This document shows positions 1 to 8,294 of a DNA stretch of 64,000 nt, one piece after another. The DNA comes from Kribbella kalugense (lineage in GTDB: Bacteria > Actinomycetota > Actinomycetes > Propionibacteriales > Kribbellaceae), in the NCBI RefSeq assembly GCF_004365875.1, contig NZ_SODF01000003.1:83805-147804 (forward strand). Direction: 5' to 3'. Numbering within the stretch: position 1 is the stretch's first letter; every line of letters begins with the position of its first letter. The position numbers were made by a program, and so were the translations under genes. The notes under the pieces were generated by a model. The model saw nothing but the letters and a program-made list of their open reading frames with translations. It did no database searches and was not told the origin of the DNA.

Positions 1-251
1 CGAACCCGCCCCACAGATCGACGGCGTCCCACCCGGGAATCCGTACGCCGACGCAGCACCGACCAACCGTCCGGTCGCGATGATCTGCGCCTGCGGCAGC
101 TGCTAGGGCGGATCGGCCGCGGTCACGGCTGGGCCGAGATCACCGGACCCATCCCACAGCTCGAACGGCATCCCACCCGGGAATCCGTACGCCGACGCAG
201 CACCGACCAACCGGCCGGTCGCGATGATCTGCGCCTGCGGCAGCTGCTAGG
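1..251 (-). repeat. 144-bp in-frame tandem duplication of the DUF222 gene's 3' end
   Basis: Bases about 9-107 and 152-251 are near-identical copies offset by 144 bp (48 codons). The spacer between them (108-170) resembles bases 252-315, which encode the last residues of the DUF222/HNH protein. Read on the minus strand past that gene's TAG (247-249), the frame stays open and ends in another TAG at 103-105, giving a diverged copy of the same C-terminus (VPFELWDG versus VPFDPWGE). A further partial copy runs off the window start. This looks like a stop-codon-spanning duplication, or tails left by recombination between paralogous DUF222 genes. Confidence 0.8.
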
Positions 252-2553
252 ACGGTTCGGGGGCTGTTGTGGCTCGGGTGAGATCGCTGGACTCGCCCCA
301 GGGGTCGAACGGCACGCTGTCGGAGAGTCGGTGCGGCGGCTTCGCTCTCCGGTCGTCTGGTGGGCGCTCGCCCCAGATCGCCAGGTACGTCGCATCGCGC
401 AGCGCCGCGCCGTCCTGGGTAGGCGCAGGGGGCGCCTCGTCCCGGAGGCGCCCGTCACTCGCGGCCAACATCAGCCCCGCCTCCCCGGGCGCGACCGAAT
501 CCACGGCCACCGACCGAACAGATCCATCGGCCCGCACCGAGCCTTCGTCCCCACCCGCGCGCAGATCCCCGGCGACTACTTCGCCCGCCGGCGACCGACC
601 GACTGCCGGGTCGCCGACTGCCGAGTCGCCGACTGTCTGCCGGTCGGATGCCTGACGGTCAGGTCCTCGGTGGTCGGGGCCGGGGCCGCCAGATGTCGGG
701 CCGTCAGACGTCCCGTCGTCGGATGTCGGGTCGTCCGGTGTTGGGTCGTCCGGTGTCGACCGGCCTGGTGGTCGGCTGTCGAGTGGTGGCCGGTCAGGCG
801 TCGAGCGGGGTCGTGGGGGTGGTGGTGCTGTGCTCTGGCGTGGGTTGGTGTGGGGTGTCGGACGGGGTGGTGGTGCTGTGCTCTGGCGTGGGTTGGTGTG
901 GGGTGTCGGACGGGGTGGTGGTGCTGTGCTCTGGCATGGGTTGTTCTGGTGTGGGTTGGGGTGGGGTGGTGGGTCGGCCCAGGTGGGGCGGGTGACGTGG
1001 ACCTGGCCGTTGGTGATGGTGATGGTCCAGTGGCCGTTGTGGAGGTCGGTGTGGTGGCGGCGGCAGAGCAGGGCGAGGTTCGAGATGGCTGTTGGGCCGC
1101 CGTCGATCCAGGAGGTGAGGTGGTGGGCGTCGCAGATGATCGGGGGTGCTCCGCAGATGACGCAGCCTCGGTCGCGGGTGTTGAGGGCGCGGCGGATGGC
1201 GCGGGTGACGAGGCGTTCGGTGCGGCCGACGTCGAGGGGTTCGGAGTTCGAACCGAGGACTATGGGGATGACTTTCGCGTCGCAGGCGAGGCGGCGGATG
1301 GTGGCGGCGGAGAGTCCGGGGCCGTAGACGGTGTCGCCGATGGCGTCGGCGGTTGCGGCTTTGAGGTCGTGTAGGTCGATGGTCACGGTGATGTTCGCCT
1401 TCGCCCCGAACCCGGGCACCACATCTCCGCTCACCCCACTACCCCCTCGACCCGCCACCGGGCCGATACCTGCACCACCAACCGCACCACCGGGCGCAGC
1501 ACCGTCCGACCCGCCAGCCGACTTGTCGGACAACCCACCGGCCGACCCAGCGGCCGACCCGCCAGTTGCACCACTGGCCGAGCTACCGGGCGCAGCCTGG
1601 TCCGGCCCACCGTCGGACCCGTTCATCGCACCGTCCCGTGTTGGGGCCACGGCACCGGCCGCCGGCGTGGTAGCGCGAGCTGCGGTGTCCGGTGTCGTGG
1701 CGCCTGACGTGGATGGGTTCGGCGTGGACGACGGGTCCGGCGTCGTGGTGCCCGGCGTCGTGGTGCCAGGCGTGTGCGGGTTTGCGGTGGTGGGGCGGGG
1801 GATGGTTGGGGATGGGGTGCCGGTGTCTAGGGCGGTGGCGGCGAGGGTGAGGGTGGTGGTTAGGGCGTCGGCTTGGCGCTTTTCGCGGGTGCGGGGGTCG
1901 GGTTGACCGTCGAGGGTCTTGTGAGGGCCGGCGCCGGCGAGGATCAGTGAGCGGAAGAGTTCTGCGTTTTCGTTCGCGAGGTAGCCCTTGAACTTCACCC
2001 CACGGTCGGCGGTCATCAAGGTGAGGGTTTCGCGGGCGGAGGCTTTCTGTTCTTCGGGTTCTGGGCCGTCGGTGTCGAGGATGTCGCGGGCTTGTTCGGC
2101 AGCCTTGCGGAGCTCGGCCGGTGGGAGGTGGCGGGCGAGGCGGACCAGTTCGCGTTCGGCGACCTCGATATCAGCCACCGGCACGGTCGTCGGGACCTTT
2201 TCCAGGGCGGTGACGATGGCTTCGGCCTGGGCCGGGCGGAGAACCACCGCAGGCGCCGCCTCCTCGTCCTCGGGAAGGTCGGTGATGTCGGGGAGGGCGG
2301 TGGTGATGGCTGGGTACTTGGGGAGGGCTCGGGCGAGGTGGACGTCGCGGCGGGCTCGGTAGTGGTCGAGGCGGTAGCGGTATTCGAGGTACTGGACGGT
2401 GTCGCGGGCACCTACTTGTTCGGCGTACCCGGACCTGTCCAGCGCGGCCACGAGCCGCAGGCGGCGGGTTTCGATGCGGGCGAGGTCGGAGTCGGCCTGG
2501 TCGAGAGCGTGCACCAGCTCCTGGTCGCTCATCAGCTCAGGTGCCCGGTCCAT
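247..2553 (-). CDS. DUF222/HNH endonuclease domain protein (13E12-repeat-like family)
   Basis: A 768-residue protein with an N-terminal helical DUF222 region and an HNH motif around residues 455-515 (CVICGAP, then DAHHLTSWIDGG, then LCRRHHTDLH), the metal-binding nuclease core of actinobacterial 13E12-type proteins. Between them lies a Gly/Ala/Pro/Thr-rich linker. After the HNH is a long Pro/Arg/Asp-rich tail with three tandem 16-residue repeats. The family is abundant and multicopy in actinomycetes, and its biological role is not established; nuclease activity is only inferred. The start is ATG at 2553. Both low-complexity segments are GC-extreme, and the 3' end is duplicated downstream. Confidence 0.88.
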   Translation of the reverse strand: MDRAPELMSDQELVHALDQADSDLARIETRRLRLVAALDRSGYAEQVGARDTVQYLEYRYRLDHYRARRDVHLARALPKYPAITTALPDITDLPEDEEAAPAVVLRPAQAEAIVTALEKVPTTVPVADIEVAERELVRLARHLPPAELRKAAEQARDILDTDGPEPEEQKASARETLTLMTADRGVKFKGYLANENAELFRSLILAGAGPHKTLDGQPDPRTREKRQADALTTTLTLAATALDTGTPSPTIPRPTTANPHTPGTTTPGTTTPDPSSTPNPSTSGATTPDTAARATTPAAGAVAPTRDGAMNGSDGGPDQAAPGSSASGATGGSAAGSAGGLSDKSAGGSDGAAPGGAVGGAGIGPVAGRGGSGVSGDVVPGFGAKANITVTIDLHDLKAATADAIGDTVYGPGLSAATIRRLACDAKVIPIVLGSNSEPLDVGRTERLVTRAIRRALNTRDRGCVICGAPPIICDAHHLTSWIDGGPTAISNLALLCRRHHTDLHNGHWTITITNGQVHVTRPTWADPPPHPNPHQNNPCQSTAPPPRPTPHTNPRQSTAPPPRPTPHTNPRQSTAPPPPRPRSTPDRPPLDSRPPGRSTPDDPTPDDPTSDDGTSDGPTSGGPGPDHRGPDRQASDRQTVGDSAVGDPAVGRSPAGEVVAGDLRAGGDEGSVRADGSVRSVAVDSVAPGEAGLMLAASDGRLRDEAPPAPTQDGAALRDATYLAIWGERPPDDRRAKPPHRLSDSVPFDPWGESSDLTRATTAPEPS
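818..964 (-). repeat. Three tandem 48-bp coding repeats
   Basis: A 48-bp unit starting near 821, 869 and 917 is repeated almost exactly three times; the last copy degenerates. It encodes a 16-residue Pro-rich unit (QSTAPPPRPTPHTNPR) in the tail of the DUF222/HNH protein. Because the period is a multiple of three, copy-number change would keep the frame. Confidence 0.9.
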
Positions 2554-2656
2554 GCATCAACTCTAGGCACCCCCTCCGACAGTTTTCAAAGCCAGAACCC
2601 CTTATTTTCAAGGGATTCCGTTATCCACAACTGTGGATCTTGCCATAGGCAACAAG

Positions 2657-3568
2657 CTAACGGGCGGTGAAGTCCGAGAGGACGTCGGCGATGAAGGTTT
2701 GGCCTTCGGGGATGGCGTTGGGGCGGCGGTCGCGGTAGTACGGGATGGCGATGATCTCGAGGGACAGCACCCAGCCGCGCGCGCGGACCCAGGTGTCGCG
2801 GTCGATCTCCAGGGACTCGCGGTATACCTTCCGGGACTCGCCCTCGAACAGGAACCACGCGGCCATCACGTCGCCGGCCGGGTCCGCGGCCCGCGCCGTG
2901 CCGAAGTCGATCACCGCGGACAACTTGCCGTCAGCAACCAATACGTTGCCCGACATCAGGTCGCCGTGGATCCAGGCCGGCGTGCCGTCCCAGGTGTCCG
3001 CCGCCAGCGACTCCTCCCACGCGGCCAGCAGCAGCCCGGTGTCGAAGTACTCGCGCAATTCGTCCAACGCCTCGCGGAACATCCCGTCCCGCGGCGCCAA
3101 CGGCGTACCCCGGCTGAATGGATCGTCGTCCGGAACCGGAGCCCCGGTGGTGTCGATCTCCCGCAGAGACCGCACGAACCCGGCCAACTCCCGCGCCACG
3201 GACACGGGATCGGCCAGCTCCGACGAGAACGGCGACCCCGGCAACCACCGATAAACGCCCCAACTGAAGGGATAACCAGCACCAGGCTCCCCCAGAGCGA
3301 TGGGCGAAGGGATCGCCAGCGGCAGGTACGGCGCCAACCGCGGCATCCAAGTCAGGTCCATCTCCACCTGCCCCTGCGTCCGCTCCGTCCGCGGCAACCG
3401 GACCGCCAGCTCGTCCCCCACGCGGAACGTCACGTTGTCCGTCCCGGACCGCTCGACCACCCGGGCCGGCAACCCTGCCCAGTCCGGAAACTGCTCCGCA
3501 ACCAGCCGTTCGACCAGCGCGGAGTCGATCTCGACCTCGTCGTCATGCAACTTCGCTACCCGAGCCAT
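2657..3568 (-). CDS. Aminoglycoside/macrolide phosphotransferase-family kinase
   Basis: A 303-residue cytoplasmic kinase-like enzyme of the APH family. The catalytic loop WIHGDLMSGNVLV lies near residue 199 and the metal-binding VIDFGTARAADPAGD near 221; the N-lobe carries the nucleotide-binding NVTFRVG region. Such proteins phosphorylate small-molecule hydroxyls, but this clade includes many enzymes of unknown substrate, so resistance cannot be claimed. I chose the ATG at 3568, where the protein starts MARVAKLHDDEVEID as is usual in the family, over an ATG nine codons upstream. It is a single gene between the DUF222 gene and the LacI gene. Confidence 0.85.
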   Translation of the reverse strand: MARVAKLHDDEVEIDSALVERLVAEQFPDWAGLPARVVERSGTDNVTFRVGDELAVRLPRTERTQGQVEMDLTWMPRLAPYLPLAIPSPIALGEPGAGYPFSWGVYRWLPGSPFSSELADPVSVARELAGFVRSLREIDTTGAPVPDDDPFSRGTPLAPRDGMFREALDELREYFDTGLLLAAWEESLAADTWDGTPAWIHGDLMSGNVLVADGKLSAVIDFGTARAADPAGDVMAAWFLFEGESRKVYRESLEIDRDTWVRARGWVLSLEIIAIPYYRDRRPNAIPEGQTFIADVLSDFTAR

Positions 3569-3613
3569 CCCGCGACTCTGGCAGTCCAATCGCAAGCAGG
3601 CAACCAGTTTCGG

Positions 3614-4648
3614 TCAGAGTACGTCGTACGGCGAGAGGGTAGGGCCGACCGTCGAGCGGCCCTCGACGAAGCGGGGTTGGACGTAATTGATGCCGGGTTC
3701 GCCGGCGCCGGCGATGACTGAGAGCAGCCGCTGCGCCGCCCGCTCGCCGACCGTGGCGAGCTCCGGATCGAACGTACTGAGGGGATGATCCGGGCGCATG
3801 ACACCCGCCAACCGGTTGTCGTAACCGACGATGGCGATGTCATCAGGAACGCGGATGCCGTGCCGATGGAAGGTTGCAAACAGCCCGATCGCGATCTCGT
3901 CATTGGCCGCGAAGATCGCGTCGACCGGTTCGCCACTCGCGATGATCCGCTCCGCCGCGTCGATGCCCCAGCGCTGCAGATAGCTGCCGTAGAGCGGCCC
4001 GCCGCCCATCGCGATCGGCAGACCGGCGGCCGCCATGGCTTCGGTGAAACCCGTCACCCGCGCGTCGACCGCCGCATCGTGGACGGCAGCGGTCACGTGG
4101 GCGATATGCCGCCGGCCGATGTCGATCAGATGCTCGGCCGCGGCCTGTCCGGCACCGCGATTGTCGGGCGCAACGACGTAATCCGTCTCAGGTGTCGCCG
4201 ACGAAGACGCGAAAACGACAGGTACGGCGAAGTCCTCGGACAGCACCAGGCTGGCCCGGTTGGGATCATCGCCGACGACGAGGAGGCCGTCGATGCGACG
4301 GGAGCGCAGGCGTTTGAGGTAGTCATTGAGGATGCGTGGAGTGCCGTGCGCGTCGAGGGTGACGGCGGCGATGTTCTCCCGCCCGAGATAGTTGGTCGCA
4401 CCCACGATGAGCGGCATGCTGAACCGGCCGTGGGCGTGTTCGGCAAGCACCCCGACGATGAAGCTGCGTCCGGTGACGAACGACCGCGCGATCATGTCCG
4501 GCTGGAACTGCAGCCGCTCCGCGGTCTCGATCACCTTCGCCCGCGTCTCGGCGGAGACCCGGCCGGCACCGCTCAAGGCGCGCGAAGCCGTGGTCAGCGA
4601 GACGCCCGCCACCCGGGCGACGTCGCTCATGCTGGCCCGCTTCGCCAC
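3614..4648 (-). CDS. LacI-family transcriptional regulator of the adjacent glycan genes
   Basis: A 344-residue repressor: an N-terminal LacI HTH and hinge (MSDVARVAGVSLTTASRALSG) followed by a periplasmic-binding-protein-like sugar sensor domain (IVGVLAEHAHG, ... IFAANDEIAIGLF, ... IAIVGYDN). The start is GTG 4648 (product begins MAKRASMSDVARVAG) with GAGGAGG about 5 nt upstream; an upstream ATG at 4789 would have to cross the operators. It is transcribed divergently from the CE15 esterase gene, and two operator-like sites lie in the shared intergenic region, consistent with autoregulation and local control. The effector is unknown, presumably an oligosaccharide. Confidence 0.92.
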   Translation of the reverse strand: MAKRASMSDVARVAGVSLTTASRALSGAGRVSAETRAKVIETAERLQFQPDMIARSFVTGRSFIVGVLAEHAHGRFSMPLIVGATNYLGRENIAAVTLDAHGTPRILNDYLKRLRSRRIDGLLVVGDDPNRASLVLSEDFAVPVVFASSSATPETDYVVAPDNRGAGQAAAEHLIDIGRRHIAHVTAAVHDAAVDARVTGFTEAMAAAGLPIAMGGGPLYGSYLQRWGIDAAERIIASGEPVDAIFAANDEIAIGLFATFHRHGIRVPDDIAIVGYDNRLAGVMRPDHPLSTFDPELATVGERAAQRLLSVIAGAGEPGINYVQPRFVEGRSTVGPTLSPYDVL

Positions 4649-4690
4649 AACGCCTCCTCTCGCAGTCGGCCCGATGCTCGAGTGTAAGGG

Positions 4691-4708
4691 TGTGAAATCG
4701 CTTGCGCC
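4691..4708. promoter_or_regulatory. Candidate LacI operator, site 1
   Basis: TGTGAAA-TCGC-TTGCGCC, a 7-4-7 layout shared with sites at 4737, 8025 and 8254. It lies 43 bp upstream of the LacI GTG and 87 bp upstream of the esterase ATG. Confidence 0.6.
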
Positions 4709-4736
4709 CAACTCCCCTGCCCCGGCGTGCAGAACG

Positions 4737-4754
4737 TGCGAAAATACTTGCGCC
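4737..4754. promoter_or_regulatory. Candidate LacI operator, site 2
   Basis: TGCGAAA-ATAC-TTGCGCC, 46 bp from site 1 and 24 bp upstream of the esterase start at 4778. The two sites share the right arm TTGCGCC exactly. Confidence 0.6.
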
Positions 4755-4777
4755 GGCCACCCATCATCGGAGCTGCC

Positions 4778-5764
4778 ATGCCAAACCAAGTCACCTCACT
4801 CCCCGAGGCCTGGCAACGGGCCACCCTCCCAGATCTGCCAACCGGCCCCAGTGACATCGACACGTTCAGTCGCACGATCTACGGCCGCACCCCCGACGGC
4901 GGTCACCTCACCGACGTCGTACTGCTGTCGGAGGAGAAGGGCGTGCTAGACGGAGCCGCCGATCGCCTCCGCCACCGAGCCACCATCGCCTGCCCACTAG
5001 GCAATCTCGAGCTCGACACCCTCATTCACCGTCCAGCGACCGCGAGCCCCGCACCGGTCGTCGTCGCGCTGAACTTCACCGGCAACGACGACTCGATCGA
5101 CGGCGACGAAGCACAACGCTGGCCCTACGCGAAGATCATCGACGCCGGGTACGCCGTACTCACGGTGGACTACCAGCAGATCGAGCCCGACGACCCCGCA
5201 CCAACAGCAACAGGTGTACGGGCGCTCTTCCCAGAGGAAACATGGGGCGCCGTCGCAGCCTGGGCCTGGGGACTGTCGCGCTGCCTCGACATCGCCACCG
5301 GCATCCCGGGCCTGACCCCGGTCGGCGCGATCGCGCTCGGCCACTCCCGCCTAGGCAAGGCCGCGCTCTGGGCCGGCGCGCAGGACGATCGCTTCGCCGT
5401 GACCGTCTCCAACGGCTCCGGCTGCGTCGGCGCCTCGCTCTTCCGCCACCCCGGCGGTGAGGACATCGCCGCGATCACCAAAGCCTTTCCGCACTGGTTC
5501 GTCCCGTCGTTCTCGGCGTACGCCGGTGCCGAGAGCCGGCTGCCCGTCGATCAGCATCAGCTGCTCACGAGCATCGCGCCGCGCCGCGTGTTCGTCTGCA
5601 GCGGTGAGGACGACGACTGGGCCGATCCGGTCGGCGAGTACCTGGCCGTCGTCGCGGCCGGTCCGGCGTTCGAGGACGGCGGGATCGGCTATCACGTTCG
5701 GCCCGGCGGGCATGCGCTGACCGAGGTCGACTGGATGCAGGCGCTGGCCTTCGCCCGAGCCTAG
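4778..5764 (+). CDS. CE15 glucuronoyl esterase-like alpha/beta hydrolase, no signal peptide
   Basis: 328 residues. The CE15 signature GHSRLGKAALWAGAQ places the nucleophilic Ser near residue 190 with the conserved oxyanion Arg after it. It is followed by SNGSGCVGA, FPHWF, DQHQLLTSIAPRRV and the catalytic His at about 312 in PGGHALTEVDW. CE15 enzymes cleave the ester between glucuronic acid of xylan and lignin alcohols, or methyl esters of uronic acids. Most bacterial members are secreted; this one, started at the ATG at 4778 after GGAG, has no signal sequence, so it should act on imported fragments. Its TAG lies inside the downstream hairpin. Confidence 0.88.
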   Translation: MPNQVTSLPEAWQRATLPDLPTGPSDIDTFSRTIYGRTPDGGHLTDVVLLSEEKGVLDGAADRLRHRATIACPLGNLELDTLIHRPATASPAPVVVALNFTGNDDSIDGDEAQRWPYAKIIDAGYAVLTVDYQQIEPDDPAPTATGVRALFPEETWGAVAAWAWGLSRCLDIATGIPGLTPVGAIALGHSRLGKAALWAGAQDDRFAVTVSNGSGCVGASLFRHPGGEDIAAITKAFPHWFVPSFSAYAGAESRLPVDQHQLLTSIAPRRVFVCSGEDDDWADPVGEYLAVVAAGPAFEDGGIGYHVRPGGHALTEVDWMQALAFARA

Positions 5765-5797
5765 GGGCCGCCCTCGGCAAGTGAGGCGGCCCCTAGG
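5760..5797. terminator. Bidirectional hairpin terminator
   Basis: A perfect 13-bp stem (CCTAGGGGCCGCC at 5760-5772 pairing with 5785-5797) with a 12-nt loop, between the convergent esterase and glycosidase genes. There is no T-tract, as is common in actinomycetes. Confidence 0.85.
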
Positions 5798-5806
5798 CCC
5801 ACGGCT

Positions 5807-8110
5807 TCAGTTCTGCACGAGCGACAGGTAGAAGACGTCCTCCTGCTCGGTCTGGTTGAGCGCCTTCACGATCGGGTCGGGGTCGATGATCGGCACCTCG
5901 ACCTGGATCGTGTCGTGCCCGGAGCTCTTCCACTGCAGCGGCGTACGGTTCCCGTAGAGATCGACGCGGTCGAGCGACTTGACGTTGCGCACGTCCTTCA
6001 ACGTGACCGTCATCGTCGGCTCGCCGAAGCCGAGGTGGATGGTGTCGCCGGTGTTCGGGTCCTCGAAGATGTTGGCCTGGTTCTGGCGCTTGAGGTCGAT
6101 CGCGAGCACCAGACGCTTGTCGTCGAGCCGGAAGCCGTTCGCGGTCGACAGCGCCTCGTTCAGCTCCGGCTTCAACTCGGGCGTCGTGGTGAAGTTGTCG
6201 TAGGTCTCGGCCTTGGCGCCGCGGAGCAGGTTCGCCAGGGTCACCAGGGTCTTGCCTTTGGGGCTCAGGTTGTTGCCGGAGCGCAGGGTCCGGTTGTAGC
6301 CGTACGCAGCCGGGTCGTCCGGCGACCACTCGGCGAAGTACAACAGCTTGAACCGGTCGAGATCGTTGCCTCCCTTGCTCAGCGCCCAGTGGAAGACCCG
6401 CGGGTAGATGTCGGCGACGAACTTGTCCTCGGTGGTGAAACCGAGCTCGGTCTGCCAGACGGCCGGGTTCTTGATGCCGCGTTTCTGCGCCGCCGCGTAG
6501 ATCGTCTGCATCGTGCCGATCGGCATGTAGTGCACGTCGTACACATCAATGCCCTGCCAGGCCTTGTACTTGTCGAGGAGCGCGATGTACTCGCTCAACG
6601 GGGCGCCGCAGATCCAGCCGCCGTACACGAGCTTGACGCCGTTGTCGTGGATGATCTTTGCCGCCGGCAACTGGATGTCGGTCATGTACTGATCCATGCC
6701 GCCCTCCCAGAAACCGGAGCCTGGGTAGGCCTCGTTCCAGACCTGGAAGTACGTGATCCCGAGCGGCTTCAGGGTGTCGACCGCCAGCTTGACGAAGCTC
6801 TTCCAGTCGTCCGGATTCTGCGGCGGCGTACGGCCGATGCTCGTTTGCACGTCCTTCGTCGACAACACGTTGCCGTGGGCATCCTTGGTCACCAGCTGGC
6901 GAGTGAACTGCCCGTTGTTCTCGGACTTCACCGGCCCGTACACGTAGGTCTTGCCGTGGAACTCGTACGAGTAGCCGGTCCGGTTGGCCGCCCAGCCGGC
7001 GGTGTATCCGAGCACCGGCAGGATGGTGATGCCGTGTGACTTGGCGAGGGTGAACTGACGTACGTACTCGGCGAGCGCGGCCTGGTCGATCTGACCTTTC
7101 GCGGGTTCGATCGAACCCCAGTCGAAGTCCATTCGATCCCACTGCACGCCGGCGACGAGACCGGTCTGAGTGCCCTGGTTCTCACCCGCGAAAGCGCGGA
7201 ACGGCTCGTTCAGCACGAACGGCAGATCGGCCACGACGCTAGGTGCGGAACCGGTCGCGGCGGCCACAGTCTTGAGGCCCGTGTCGGCAGTGATCGCGAT
7301 GGGACCGCGGTAAGGCTTGGCTGTCGTCGAGGAGTTCGGGTCGCTGCCGTCAGTCGTATAGCGAATGCAGGCGTCCTTCGTCGCGCTCGCAAGCTGCACG
7401 GTGTTTCCGGACCTGATCGCGCCCGGGCCGGGCGTGGCGGTGACGGTGGCCGTCTGCGGCGCCAGCTCGGTCGTGATCGTGGCCTTCAGCTTGCCGGGCA
7501 CCCACCAGGTGGTGACCTGATCGCTGACGAACAACAGGTCGTCGCCCTTCGACGCCACCAGGTCGAGATCGAAGGACGCGGCCTTACCCGTGTAGGTGTA
7601 GAGCTCCGTGAACGGGCCTGCGGTGACGGCAGAGTCGCCGTCGTGGGCGAGGAGCACGCGGAAGCGGCCGCCGGGCGACTCGAAGGTGCCGCTGAGGTGG
7701 AGGTTCTTGCCGTCGGCCTGGTCGGCGACCGTGTAGGTCTCGGAGATGGCGCGGTCGTCGGTGCCGATCGAGCCGTCGGCCTTGACGAACCAGGCGTGTT
7801 CCGGCTTCTTCACGTCGGCGGCCCACTCGTCGGCCGCGAAGACGCCGGAGCCACCCTTCCCGAGCAGTCCGGTGGCGTTGCCGCTGACCGACTGGTACGA
7901 CCACCGGCCGGGCGCGACGACGTTGGTGTCGAGCCGGTAGTCGGCCACGTTGTCGGTCGTCGGGTTCGCAGGCGCGGGCGTGCAGTCGACCGGAACTGCG
8001 GCTGAAGCAGGCTCTGCGGAAGGTTGTGAAAATGCTTGCACTGAGGTCGCCGTCGCGACCGCGCAGAGCATCACCAGAGTGAGCCCTGCAGAGAGCGGAC
8101 GAATCTTCAC
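5807..8110 (-). CDS. Secreted multi-domain clan GH-A glycoside hydrolase
   Basis: 767 residues: signal peptide (KIRPLSAGLTLVMLCAVATA), an N-terminal beta-rich module, a chitobiase/hexosaminidase C-terminal-like module (IRYTTDGSDPNSS), then a TIM-barrel domain. The acid/base is predicted in FQVWNEAYPG (E460) and the nucleophile in VWQTELGF (E555), the paired Glu of clan GH-A; the fold is GH39/GH5-like. A beta-sandwich C-terminal domain ends LYGNRTPLQW... FYLSLVQN. The start is GTG 8110 with GGAG at a good distance; an upstream ATG lacks an RBS. The substrate is probably a plant cell-wall polysaccharide, judged by the CE15 neighbour. A LacI-type site overlaps the signal-peptide coding region. 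Confidence 0.85.
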   Translation of the reverse strand: MKIRPLSAGLTLVMLCAVATATSVQAFSQPSAEPASAAVPVDCTPAPANPTTDNVADYRLDTNVVAPGRWSYQSVSGNATGLLGKGGSGVFAADEWAADVKKPEHAWFVKADGSIGTDDRAISETYTVADQADGKNLHLSGTFESPGGRFRVLLAHDGDSAVTAGPFTELYTYTGKAASFDLDLVASKGDDLLFVSDQVTTWWVPGKLKATITTELAPQTATVTATPGPGAIRSGNTVQLASATKDACIRYTTDGSDPNSSTTAKPYRGPIAITADTGLKTVAAATGSAPSVVADLPFVLNEPFRAFAGENQGTQTGLVAGVQWDRMDFDWGSIEPAKGQIDQAALAEYVRQFTLAKSHGITILPVLGYTAGWAANRTGYSYEFHGKTYVYGPVKSENNGQFTRQLVTKDAHGNVLSTKDVQTSIGRTPPQNPDDWKSFVKLAVDTLKPLGITYFQVWNEAYPGSGFWEGGMDQYMTDIQLPAAKIIHDNGVKLVYGGWICGAPLSEYIALLDKYKAWQGIDVYDVHYMPIGTMQTIYAAAQKRGIKNPAVWQTELGFTTEDKFVADIYPRVFHWALSKGGNDLDRFKLLYFAEWSPDDPAAYGYNRTLRSGNNLSPKGKTLVTLANLLRGAKAETYDNFTTTPELKPELNEALSTANGFRLDDKRLVLAIDLKRQNQANIFEDPNTGDTIHLGFGEPTMTVTLKDVRNVKSLDRVDLYGNRTPLQWKSSGHDTIQVEVPIIDPDPIVKALNQTEQEDVFYLSLVQN
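8025..8042. promoter_or_regulatory. Candidate LacI operator, site 3 (inside 5' coding region)
   Basis: TGTGAAA-ATGC-TTGCACT matches the 7-4-7 pattern of sites 1 and 2. It lies about 70 bp inside the glycosidase gene, where a repressor could act as a roadblock. This is the weakest of the four, because coding constraint could produce part of it. Confidence 0.4.
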
Positions 8111-8253
8111 GAGTACTCCGTCGTTCGGGAGTGGATAGGCAGGATTCACGCGGAGATCGGGTGTTGATCGGGGACGCTAGAACTGCGATGACAACTTTGT
8201 CAACGGTGGGGTACGAGCTCTTGACGAGTCTCCTGCCAGGCCCGCATGCTGAC

Positions 8254-8271
8254 TGCGCAAACTATTGCGCA
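8254..8271. promoter_or_regulatory. Candidate LacI operator, site 4 (perfect palindrome)
   Basis: TGCGCAA-ACTA-TTGCGCA is a perfect 7-bp inverted repeat with a 4-nt spacer, in the divergent intergenic region between the two glycosidase genes and 24 bp before the ATG at 8295. Confidence 0.65.
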
Positions 8272-8294
8272 ACCCGAGCCGTCGGGAGTCACGA

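Noticed and set aside
818..964. Regular 48-bp repeats resembling a CRISPR array
   Set aside because: The repeats are directly adjacent with no unique spacers, in frame, and encode a Pro-rich tail. There are no cas genes.
2621..2640. Perfect DnaA box TTATCCACA with an opposed near-copy, suggesting a replication origin
   Set aside because: Only one such pair here and a single further box at 37596-37604. There is no dnaA, dnaN or parAB and no AT-rich unwinding region, so an origin is not supported.
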